Below, piece by piece: positions 41,963 to 49,756 of a DNA stretch of 64,000 nucleotides (positions are counted from its first letter, which is position 1; every line of letters starts with the position of its first letter). Origin of the DNA: Pseudoalteromonas rubra (GTDB lineage: Bacteria; Pseudomonadota; Gammaproteobacteria; Enterobacterales; Alteromonadaceae); NCBI RefSeq assembly GCF_000238295.3, contig NZ_AHCD03000034.1, positions 308,191 through 372,190 of the forward strand. Direction: 5' to 3'. Made by a program: the position numbers and the translations under genes. The notes under the pieces are model-generated. The model had not been told where the DNA came from, did no database searches, and saw nothing but the letters and a program-made list of their open reading frames with translations.

Positions 41963-42540
41963 CGGAGACTGTACGCAGGGGTAAGCCCAGCAAAATTGAT
42001 GAGTTACCGGACGAAATCAAAAAGAAGCTGGATGAAATGCTACGCGACAGCGGCAATAGTCAGGCTGATATCTTAATTGCTATTAACGGCCTTATTCTGG
42101 AAGCTGGATTAGATGAAGAAGCGACAATCAGCCGATCGGGCCTGAGCAGGCATGCACAAAAACATGAGGCCATTGCAAAGCACTTGCGCGAGACACGCGC
42201 TGCAACGGTTGCACTAACCGCAGAGCTGGGAGACAAGCCAACCGGCGAAGTAACCAAGCTGATACTTGAAATGGCCAGGACTCAGCTTTTTAAAGCAATG
42301 CAGCAGCAAATGTTGAACCCTGAGTCTGATGCTGCGGTTGACCTGGACACCATCAAAGAAGCCATGTTGGCTGTCCAAAGGCTCGAATCTGCCGCGGATC
42401 GCAATCACAAGCGCGAACAGGAGATCCGCAAAGCATTTGCTGAAGAGGCTGCGGCCAAAGCTGAAGAATCGGCGGTTAAGGCCGGTATGACGGCGGAATC
42501 AGTATCTGAAATCAAGAAGTCAATTTTGGGGATTGTCTAG
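41959..42540 (+). CDS. DUF3486 family protein (Mu gp27-like, small-terminase position)
   Basis: A 193-residue protein matching DUF3486: GKPSKIDELPDEIKKKLDEM, then a helical region SRSGLSRHAQKHEAIAKHLR and a C-terminal Ala/Glu-rich coil. It stands directly before the large terminase, so a small-terminase-like role is likely. It overlaps the upstream gene by 4 bases. Confidence 0.88.
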   Translation: MTETVRRGKPSKIDELPDEIKKKLDEMLRDSGNSQADILIAINGLILEAGLDEEATISRSGLSRHAQKHEAIAKHLRETRAATVALTAELGDKPTGEVTKLILEMARTQLFKAMQQQMLNPESDAAVDLDTIKEAMLAVQRLESAADRNHKREQEIRKAFAEEAAAKAEESAVKAGMTAESVSEIKKSILGIV

Positions 42541-42542
42541 TG

Positions 42543-44099
42543 ATGCAAACAAATAGCATGGTTGAACAGGTATCCGCTGAGCTGTCTTTATTCAATCCTG
42601 ACGAAGTTTTACTGGGATACCAGAAGCGATGGATTGCCGATGAATCGGTGCTCAAAATAGCGGAGAAAAGCAGGCGGACCGGTTTGACCTGGGCAGAGGC
42701 TGCCGATGCGGTTTTATGCGCAGCTACGGCCCGCAGTGACAACGGCTGTAACCACTTTTATGTGGGTTCTAACAAAGAGATGGCAAGAGAGTTTATTGAC
42801 GCAGCAGCCATGTGGGCCAAGTCATTTAACAAGGCCGCATCTCAGGTCAGTGAAGAAGTGCTGAGAGATGAAGACAAGGAGATCTTGACGTTCGTTATTT
42901 ACTTCAGATCGGGGTTTAAGATCCAGGCGCTAAGTTCAAACCCTTCGAACTTACGGGGTATGCAAGGCAATGTGACCATTGACGAGGCGGCGTTTCACGA
43001 GCGCTTAGCCGAGGTGCTAAAAGCAGCCCTAGCACTGACTATGTGGGGGTCTAAAGTAAGGCTGATCTCAACGCATAATGGCGTAGACAATTTATTCAAT
43101 GAACTCATTAAAGACAGCCGCGCTGGCAAAAAACGCTACTCCGTACACACCATCACTATTTTAGATGCCTGCCGCGAAGGTCTTTACCAGCGTATTTGCC
43201 AGATTAAGAAAAAGCCCTGGAGCCAGGAACAGGAAGACCAGTGGATTGAGGATTTACTGAATGACACGGCCAGCGAAGCGGATGCACGAGAAGAGTATTT
43301 TTGTGAGCCCAAACAAGGTGGCGGTAACTACGTGCCCCGCGCACTGATTGAAATGGCCATGAGCAAAGACATACCCATTGTGTGCTACATTGCCGCAGAC
43401 GACTTTATGTCCAGGAGCGAACTGGCACAACGCGCAGAAATAGATGCATTTTGCCAGGAACAGTTAGACCCCTTGCTAACGAAGCTGGATACCAGCCTGA
43501 ACCATAGCTTTGGTGAAGACTTTGCCCGCCGAGGAGACTTAACCGTATTCGTACCGCTTGAAATATCCCGAGACCTGTCGAAACGTGTGCCATTTTTAGT
43601 TGAACTGACCAACCTGACTTACGACATGCAGCGGGCTGTGATGCTGCACCTGACCACCAGATTGCCCCGCCTTCAGGGGCTGGCGTTTGACGCCACCGGT
43701 AATGGCGGGTATCTCGCGGAAGCAGCAGCACTGCACTTTGGCACCGAAATGGTCGACCAGGTGATGCTGAATGAACCCTGGTATCGCGAGTGGATGCCAA
43801 AACTTAAAGCAGAGTTTGAAGACCGCAATATCACCATCCCTAAACACCAGGACGTACTGGACGATCTGCAAAAGATCTCTGTTCGCAACGGCACGCCAAA
43901 AATTGATAAAGGCAGCGATAAGGGCAGCGATGGCAGGCAAAGACACGGTGACTTTGCTGTGGGTCTGGCTATGGCCATTCGTGCCGCCTGGATGGAAGGC
44001 AGCGCAATTGAGTTTACCCCGCTGCCCGACAAACACAGTTCAAACAACGATTCAATTTACGACGACCTTGGTGCATACCAGGGCGCTGGCTGCTGGTAG
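42543..44099 (+). CDS. Terminase large subunit (Mu gp28-like)
   Basis: A 518-residue packaging motor. A variant Walker A region is in KIAEKSRRTGLTWAEAADAV, the Walker B-like segment is NVTIDEAAFHE, and a C-terminal nuclease region includes LQGLAFDATGNGGYLAEAAA. GTG at 42540 and ATG at 42543 are adjacent; the ATG is chosen. It packages DNA headful-wise from the integrated genome. Confidence 0.93.
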   Translation: MQTNSMVEQVSAELSLFNPDEVLLGYQKRWIADESVLKIAEKSRRTGLTWAEAADAVLCAATARSDNGCNHFYVGSNKEMAREFIDAAAMWAKSFNKAASQVSEEVLRDEDKEILTFVIYFRSGFKIQALSSNPSNLRGMQGNVTIDEAAFHERLAEVLKAALALTMWGSKVRLISTHNGVDNLFNELIKDSRAGKKRYSVHTITILDACREGLYQRICQIKKKPWSQEQEDQWIEDLLNDTASEADAREEYFCEPKQGGGNYVPRALIEMAMSKDIPIVCYIAADDFMSRSELAQRAEIDAFCQEQLDPLLTKLDTSLNHSFGEDFARRGDLTVFVPLEISRDLSKRVPFLVELTNLTYDMQRAVMLHLTTRLPRLQGLAFDATGNGGYLAEAAALHFGTEMVDQVMLNEPWYREWMPKLKAEFEDRNITIPKHQDVLDDLQKISVRNGTPKIDKGSDKGSDGRQRHGDFAVGLAMAIRAAWMEGSAIEFTPLPDKHSSNNDSIYDDLGAYQGAGCW

Positions 44100-44107
44100 G
44101 AGTATGT

Positions 44108-45670
44108 ATGGCCATAGTTGATATAAACGGCGATCCGCTAACACTTGAGCGCCTTGAAGGCTCACAGATTGAGGATAACAGCCAGATTGGCATGTTGCTT
44201 AAGCAGTATGCAACACACCCAAGCCAGGGCTTAACCCCAGCCAAACTCGCGACCCTTTTGGCCGAAAGTGAGCAAGGTAACTTAGCGGCCATGGCAGACC
44301 TAGCCAAAGACATGGAAGACAAAGACGCACACTTATTGTGTGAGATTGGCAAACGCCGCCGGGCGCTACTTGGCCTTAACTGGCAGGTTAAGCCTCCCAG
44401 GAACCCGAGCAAGGCAGAAGAACAAGATGCTGACCGCCTGAGCGAGATTTTAGAAGACGCCACCTGGTTTACTGATCTTATTTACGACCTAAGCGACGGA
44501 ATTTTAAAAGGGTTTGCCGCAACAGAACTGCAGTGGGAATATATTGAATCGCAACATGTGATCACTGGCTATGAATTCATTGATCAGAACGTGTTTACCA
44601 CCCCTCATGGTGATCACAATAACCTACGCCTTAACAACGGCACGCAAGACGGTGAAGCCCTGAACGCGTTTGGCTGGGCATTACATAAGCACCGTTCTAA
44701 GTCGGGCTATGTACACAGGGCCGGACTCGCCACGGTACTGGCATGGCCATTTCTATTTAAGAACTACTCAATCAGGGATTTGGCTGAGTTCCTAGAAATT
44801 TACGGCTTACCATTACGACTGGGTAAGTACCCCAGCGGCGCAAGTCAGGATGAAAAAAACACTCTGCTAAAGGCGGTGCTGTCGATTGGGCACAATGCAG
44901 GCGGGATCATCCCCAGAGGTATGGACATAGAATTTCAGAACGCGGCCCAGGGCCAGTCTGATCCATTTGAGGCCATGATACGCTGGTGTGAGCAGAGCCA
45001 GAGTAAAGCCATTTTAGGTGGTACGCTCACCAGCCAGGCAGATGGCAAGTCCAGCACCAATGCGCTGGGTAACATTCACATGGAGGCCCGTAAGGATTTG
45101 ACTGAATCTGATGCCCGGCAGCTGGAACAAACGCTCACACGCGATGTGCTATACCCCATGCACGCACTGAGCAGCAAAAGCTACTCCGGCAACAGACGCA
45201 TGCCCAGAGTGGTACTTGAGACTACGGAGTCTGAAGACATTGCCAAGCTGGCTCCCGCAATTCAGGTGCTGGTTGAAACAGGTGTAAAAATCCCAGAGAA
45301 CTGGGCGAACGATAAGCTTCAAATCCCGGTGCCAGACAAAGATGAGCCTATTCTACGCCCGGTGTCAGCTCAGCCTGCCGGGTTACCAGCAGCGGCCCTG
45401 AGTACATCAGTCGCAGCACTCACCACAGCATTTAAAGACCGCACCGCGCAACAAGAGCTGGACACTGCACTGGATGCCATCACCAGTGGCAATATGCGCG
45501 AGGAATACAAGGCTACGCTTCAGCCGCTCCTGGATAAACTCAACCAGAGCGAGGAACTGGCCGCCATTGAGCTGGCAGAGCTATACCCCACACTGGACCA
45601 GGACAGCCTGACCGAGATGTTAACCAGGCTGTTTTTTGTCAGCGAACTGTGGGGCATGATCAATGAGTAA
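44108..45670 (+). CDS. Portal protein (DUF935, Mu gp29-like)
   Basis: A 520-residue protein with DUF935 features: DAHLLCEIGKRRRALLGLNW near the N-terminus, the clip/stem region around FAATELQWEYIESQHV, and FLEIYGLPLRLGKYPSGAS. It forms the head vertex ring through which DNA enters. It overlaps the MuF gene by 8 bases. Confidence 0.93.
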   Translation: MAIVDINGDPLTLERLEGSQIEDNSQIGMLLKQYATHPSQGLTPAKLATLLAESEQGNLAAMADLAKDMEDKDAHLLCEIGKRRRALLGLNWQVKPPRNPSKAEEQDADRLSEILEDATWFTDLIYDLSDGILKGFAATELQWEYIESQHVITGYEFIDQNVFTTPHGDHNNLRLNNGTQDGEALNAFGWALHKHRSKSGYVHRAGLATVLAWPFLFKNYSIRDLAEFLEIYGLPLRLGKYPSGASQDEKNTLLKAVLSIGHNAGGIIPRGMDIEFQNAAQGQSDPFEAMIRWCEQSQSKAILGGTLTSQADGKSSTNALGNIHMEARKDLTESDARQLEQTLTRDVLYPMHALSSKSYSGNRRMPRVVLETTESEDIAKLAPAIQVLVETGVKIPENWANDKLQIPVPDKDEPILRPVSAQPAGLPAAALSTSVAALTTAFKDRTAQQELDTALDAITSGNMREEYKATLQPLLDKLNQSEELAAIELAELYPTLDQDSLTEMLTRLFFVSELWGMINE

Positions 45671-47003
45671 GCGCGCGTCATTATCTATCGCATTCGACAA
45701 ATCACCAGCGGATGCCGTTGCCTATTTTCGTTCTAAGGGTTATCAAATTTCGGACGAATGGCACGATATGCTGTTGGATGCACACGCACGAGCTTTTACC
45801 GTAGCCCGTGCCAGCTCTATGGATGTATTAGAAGCGATCCGGAAAAAGGTGGATGCCGCTATAGCGGGTGGCCTGACGCCTAAGCAGTTTCGAGATGAGT
45901 TAACCCCTGAGCTGCAAAAGCTCGGTTGGTGGGGCAAAACCAAAAACGATCAAGGCGATGATGTTCAACTGGGCAGCCCCTACAGATTGAACACCATTTA
46001 CCGCACCAATGTACAAACCGCCTACATGGCCGGGCGCTATCGCCGCCTGCTGGCCCGCGCCAAAACCCACCCGTACTGGCAGTATGTGGCCATTGACGAC
46101 GGGCAAACACGGCCAGAGCATACACGCCTCAATGGCCGGGTGTTTAGATATGACGATCCTATCTGGCAAACCATATTCCCACCCAACGGCTGGGGTTGTC
46201 GTTGTCGCGTTCGGGCACTGACAGAGGCACAAGTTAAAGCGCGCGGTTTGACCGTCGAAGATGGCAGCAACTATGTGCAGCCGTTTGTAGCCGAGATTAC
46301 CAGCCGCGAATCTGGCGAGGTTAAGAACGTACCGCACGCCCGCGTAAATCTGCCCGATGGTGACGTGATGACACCAGATTTAGGCTGGGCCTATTCACCT
46401 GGTCAAAGCACCTTCGGTACAGATATGGCTGTTGCTCAAAAGCTGGGGAAAGTCGAAGATGCGGAGCTTAGAGCTGAAACTATCCAGGCGTTGAATAATA
46501 GTGATGCCAGGCACAAGGCGTTTGAAGGCTGGGTAAGCCGAAGCATCGAGCGCGTAAACCGCTATCATACAGCACGCCAGGCTAACGACATCGAGGGACT
46601 GCGTGCAAATGGCCCCCGACCACAGCACAAGACCGTGCTTTCATTTTTAGATGATCGGATTAACCAACAACTGTTGGACCAGAACATAGATCCTGCTCGT
46701 GTATTAGTACTCTCTGAACGGGCACTCGCACACGCGCACAGTGAAAAACATTTGGCAAGTAATACAGCACTCAACCTAGAAGAATACCAGCGACTTAGCG
46801 ACTGGATTAATGACCAGGCAACTCAGGTATTGTGGGAGCCAGCAAAGCGTGAGGTGTTGTACATAGTTAACCAGGGCACACAGTCCATTAAGGTTGTTGT
46901 ACGCTTTGACAATGACCAGGATACTTTTATCAATGTGTTTAAAGTACCAAGTTTCGCGATTGAGCAAGGAATTGCGGGTGGTCTTTATCAGGTTTGGCGG
47001 TAG
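45663..47003 (+). CDS. MuF-type minor head protein (gp30-like) with C-terminal nuclease-like domain
   Basis: A 446-residue protein. Residues 1-190 are the SPP1 gp7/MuF domain with YRTNVQTAYMAGRYRR, then PYWQYVAIDDGQTRPEHTRL and NGWGCRCRVRALT. From about residue 300 there is an added domain: HKTVLSFLDDRINQQLL, VLVLSERALAHAHSEKH and IKVVVRFDNDQDTFINVFKV. Its strand-rich end and conserved-looking His residues resemble the PBECR (barnase/EndoU/colicin/RelE-like) nuclease tails known on MuF polyvalent proteins. That reading is an inference. The last codons overlap a tRNA-like sequence on the other strand. Confidence 0.85.
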   Translation: MSKRASLSIAFDKSPADAVAYFRSKGYQISDEWHDMLLDAHARAFTVARASSMDVLEAIRKKVDAAIAGGLTPKQFRDELTPELQKLGWWGKTKNDQGDDVQLGSPYRLNTIYRTNVQTAYMAGRYRRLLARAKTHPYWQYVAIDDGQTRPEHTRLNGRVFRYDDPIWQTIFPPNGWGCRCRVRALTEAQVKARGLTVEDGSNYVQPFVAEITSRESGEVKNVPHARVNLPDGDVMTPDLGWAYSPGQSTFGTDMAVAQKLGKVEDAELRAETIQALNNSDARHKAFEGWVSRSIERVNRYHTARQANDIEGLRANGPRPQHKTVLSFLDDRINQQLLDQNIDPARVLVLSERALAHAHSEKHLASNTALNLEEYQRLSDWINDQATQVLWEPAKREVLYIVNQGTQSIKVVVRFDNDQDTFINVFKVPSFAIEQGIAGGLYQVWR

Positions 47004-47067
47004 GGTGAGACTCGAACTCACATCATGTACGCATCGCATACAACCGTTACCCGTTGGAAACACTACC
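46995..47067 (-). tRNA. tRNA-like sequence, probably degenerate
   Basis: Read leftward: GGTAGTG acceptor, D-arm-like region with GGG in the loop, anticodon-like stem TGTAT/GTACA with a seven-base loop GCGATGC, a perfect T-arm GTGAG-TTCGAGT-CTCAC, then CCTACC, G and CCA. The loop centre is GAT, but position 33 would be C rather than U, and the acceptor has a mismatch, so it is probably not a working tRNA. Its CCA end covers the last codons of the MuF gene. Confidence 0.4.
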
Positions 47068-47093
47068 ACCAATACTGATTATTAATCAGCCAG

Positions 47094-47119
47094 AATAAAA
47101 AAGCCAGCATAACGCTGGC
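47094..47119 (-). terminator. Leftward intrinsic-terminator-like hairpin
   Basis: Minus strand: GCCAGC, five-base loop, GCTGGC, then TTTTTTATT. It lies between the tRNA-like sequence and the gpG gene. No leftward gene is seen to the right of it, so its purpose is unclear; it could insulate against antisense transcription. Confidence 0.6.
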
Positions 47120-47173
47120 CATATCAAGGGATGATGCCAAGGCATCCATTAAACCCTAGACCATGAGGTGAGC

Positions 47174-47629
47174 ATGTCAAAAATATCTGTATTAACCCAG
47201 GGCAACGCCGCCCAGGTACTGGCCGAGATAGCCGACAAGTTTAACGACCTGAGCGACCCCATGAACGAAATAGCCGCAATCATGGAGGGTGCAGCAGAAG
47301 ACGCGTTTGCTGAAGAGCGCAGCCCAGTAACCGGCGAGCCTTGGCCCACCCTCAGTGAAAACTATCTGAAGAACAACCCCAAACGCGTTGGCGGTCAAAT
47401 GCTCCAGGTCAGCGCGGGCGGCCTGGCTGCCAGCATTGCCGCAGACAGTGGCAAACTCTGGGCAGAGATTGGCAGTAACAAACCTTATGCCGCCATCCAC
47501 AACTTCGGTGGCCTGCCCGACATGGCTCCAGGACCGGCCGCTATTCCCCAACGTGAATACCTGGGCGTAAGCCAGGAAGATGAAGGCGACATTCTCGCAG
47601 TGCTGGAGTCATTTTTGCTCGAAAACTAA
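47174..47629 (+). CDS. Phage virion morphogenesis protein (gpG/gp31-like)
   Basis: A 151-residue protein of the tail-completion/gpG family: DPMNEIAAIMEGAAEDAFAE with RSPVTGEPWPTLSENYLK and the C-terminal YAAIHNFGG then IPQREYLGVSQED. The ATG at 47174 has AGGTG five bases upstream; a GTG at 47168 is possible. It is separated from the MuF gene by the tRNA-like region. Confidence 0.88.
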   Translation: MSKISVLTQGNAAQVLAEIADKFNDLSDPMNEIAAIMEGAAEDAFAEERSPVTGEPWPTLSENYLKNNPKRVGGQMLQVSAGGLAASIAADSGKLWAEIGSNKPYAAIHNFGGLPDMAPGPAAIPQREYLGVSQEDEGDILAVLESFLLEN

Positions 47630-47825
47630 AAACGCCGTCAGCGCCCTGTGACGCGCTTTGAGCATCTCAGTGGCTACCGTTGGGTGTTACAACAGCAGAT
47701 AAGCGCTTTAAACCCGTTTCGAAACGTTTCTAACCCACATAGATCAACTTTAAGTTGCTTTTTAATTGCAATATCACTCACACCATTTGTAATCTAAGAA
47801 CTAAGACATAGTTCAAGGACCCAAA

Positions 47826-48713
47826 ATGAATAATGTAATTTACTCTCCCTCATGTACACCCAAGAATGATATTGGCAATACCTTCTCTGCCACAAAGTTG
47901 GAAAACCTTCAGCCATCAAAGTTAGCAGCAATGAAAGGCTACTTGTTTTGCCCTGGATGTTTCGTACAAGCTGGCTTTGTATCCAGAGGTAAAAATGGGA
48001 GCTCTCCTCATTTCAGGTCGATACACCAACTGGTAAACGGCAAAACGTGCCCTGAGAAAAGTAATGAAGTGGAACGAATTGATGGAGATAAGCCACGCCC
48101 AGTTGACGAGTTACGTAATGAAGAAAATATATTCGTAATTGATTTCAACTTTGGCACTACAGATGGAGAAATTAAACCTAATAAACCAATAGATACAGAT
48201 GATATCCCTCCAAGACTAAGGGGCAATTACAGAAAATTTGGTGAGTCCGGCTCTGTTGGTAAGAGCGAATGGTCACGGCGCTTAAGCACAATGTTGCGCG
48301 CGGTATTTGATAACCCAGACTTTCTGAAAGAAGCAAACAAGATAAAAGTCTTTGGCAAGTTGCAAACTATGTCTGAAGTTTTTTTCCATGCCAGCCGAGT
48401 TGTTAACAATCTTAACCATAACAGGCCCCCTGCCTTTTACTACGGTATGATTGTAGATGCGATAGATGAAGGAGGGACGGTTTGGCTTAATATTGGCCAC
48501 AGCAAGGACGAGCTATCCATACCAATCGACAAAAAAATATTCCAGGTACTGATGAAACGGTACGCTATCAGCCCAGCAGAAGAAGGTCAGTTCAAAGATA
48601 TTGTTGGGTGCCAGTTTCTGTTATATGGGTGGTACAATACCTCTAAACAGAAACCGCACTACTTATCACTATATGAGAAAGCGAGCGCTTATATTGCGTT
48701 ACGCCAAAGCTAA
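47826..48713 (+). CDS. CoiA-like zinc-binding protein of unknown function (accessory)
   Basis: A 295-residue protein. Residues 40-80 have a zinc-ribbon-like pattern (YLFCPGCFVQAGFVSRGK, then SPHFRSIH and KTCPEKSNEVE) resembling the N-terminal domain of CoiA-like competence proteins. The second half is mixed alpha/beta without recognised motifs. It sits 24 bases before the AbiC-like gene. AT-rich, inserted between gpG and the protease, where Mu has no such gene. The preceding 47630-47825 gap holds no gene, only a GTTTCGAAACGTTTC repeat region. Confidence 0.6.
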   Translation: MNNVIYSPSCTPKNDIGNTFSATKLENLQPSKLAAMKGYLFCPGCFVQAGFVSRGKNGSSPHFRSIHQLVNGKTCPEKSNEVERIDGDKPRPVDELRNEENIFVIDFNFGTTDGEIKPNKPIDTDDIPPRLRGNYRKFGESGSVGKSEWSRRLSTMLRAVFDNPDFLKEANKIKVFGKLQTMSEVFFHASRVVNNLNHNRPPAFYYGMIVDAIDEGGTVWLNIGHSKDELSIPIDKKIFQVLMKRYAISPAEEGQFKDIVGCQFLLYGWYNTSKQKPHYLSLYEKASAYIALRQS

Positions 48714-48737
48714 TCCGTCATCTCACAGGGTTTCACT

Positions 48738-49685
48738 ATGACAACAGACACATCAGAATCAAAACTTGAAAAGTACTTCATGGTTGGTATAGCCGTGTTT
48801 TGCGCGCTAGTTTTTGCTGGGCTATGCCTATACTACGCGTTCCGCTTTACTAACTTCTTCCCATACGCCCCTCCAATTGACGAAGCATCTATTAGCAAGT
48901 TAAGAGGTGATTTTGGTGTGATGGGTGATTTCTTTGGCGGGATCCTGAACCCAATACTAGCCTTCAGCACCGTCCTGCTATTGGTAATATCTTTGCGCGT
49001 TCAAATAAAAGAGCTTCGTGCGACCACCAGAGAAATAGCAGCGGCAACAGAAGCGCATAAAGACCAAGTAGAAATTGCACAGCTACAGCTTGAAGAGAGC
49101 CGGGCTAACCTGCAAGTAGCGCAGGAGCAGCTTAGACTATCTAAAGAGAGGGAAAAGAATGCTCGTGATGAATTAGAAGCATCACAATTACAAAAAAGCA
49201 CCGAAGCCAAAAAGCTGGCGAAAATTGAATCTTCATCAGAACTTATAGGAACTTTAGATGGTTACTTCAATCATCTAGAAAAACTCTACTCGCGACCTAT
49301 AAGGCCTAGTGGGCGTCAAGATGGATTGCAATCGCTTCAGAGCTGTAGACCTCAAGATAAAATGGGTTTCTATAAGCTTATATTTACCGAAAGTGACTAT
49401 GAAGGTTTAAGGAGTTCCTACTCTGAATTACCAATCATATTCATAAACATGACTGACTGTTTAACTAAAATCCACCAACTGGGTATTGTTTCACATCATA
49501 CTGTCCAGTACTACTACACTCAATTGGATGTTATGTGTTATCAGGAGTTGGTTTACTTCAAAATGTATAGCGATGAAAACACTCTCAGGATCCTTAATGA
49601 AAAAAAAGGAAAAATTGCTAGCATCTTAGTTGATTCATATACATCTGAGATTTTGAATATAAACTCTGGCAGCCAAGTTACGTAA
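48738..49685 (+). CDS. AbiC-like two-TM membrane protein (accessory)
   Basis: A 315-residue protein. TM1 is FMVGIAVFCALVFAGLCLYY; the stretch GDFGVMGDFFGGILNPILAF then STVLLLVISLRVQ forms TM2 and matches the GDFFGG-NP signature I know from putative phage abortive infection (putAbiC) proteins. A long coiled coil (residues 95-165) and a C-terminal helical domain follow. Such proteins are abortive-infection effectors. It pairs with the CoiA-like gene and ends four bases before the second late promoter. Confidence 0.75.
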   Translation: MTTDTSESKLEKYFMVGIAVFCALVFAGLCLYYAFRFTNFFPYAPPIDEASISKLRGDFGVMGDFFGGILNPILAFSTVLLLVISLRVQIKELRATTREIAAATEAHKDQVEIAQLQLEESRANLQVAQEQLRLSKEREKNARDELEASQLQKSTEAKKLAKIESSSELIGTLDGYFNHLEKLYSRPIRPSGRQDGLQSLQSCRPQDKMGFYKLIFTESDYEGLRSSYSELPIIFINMTDCLTKIHQLGIVSHHTVQYYYTQLDVMCYQELVYFKMYSDENTLRILNEKKGKIASILVDSYTSEILNINSGSQVT

Positions 49686-49689
49686 CTCT

Positions 49690-49712
49690 TTTATTAATCT
49701 AGTTTAAAATAC
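49690..49712 (+). promoter_or_regulatory. Late promoter, PI-like (23-base repeat copy 2)
   Basis: Perfect copy of the 23-base sequence at 40149-40171 (core TTAATCTAGTTTAAAATAC). It is 45-57 bases before the protease gene, the position of PI in Mu, and lets head genes be transcribed independently of the cargo inserted upstream. Confidence 0.75.
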
Positions 49713-49756
49713 TCCCTCAGACCCAACCGACATACTGGCATCAAGTTTAATGAAGC

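Noticed and set aside
43385..44036. Several leftward frames inside the terminase gene
   Set aside because: Antisense shadows of a well-supported terminase; three mutually overlapping frames cannot all be coding.
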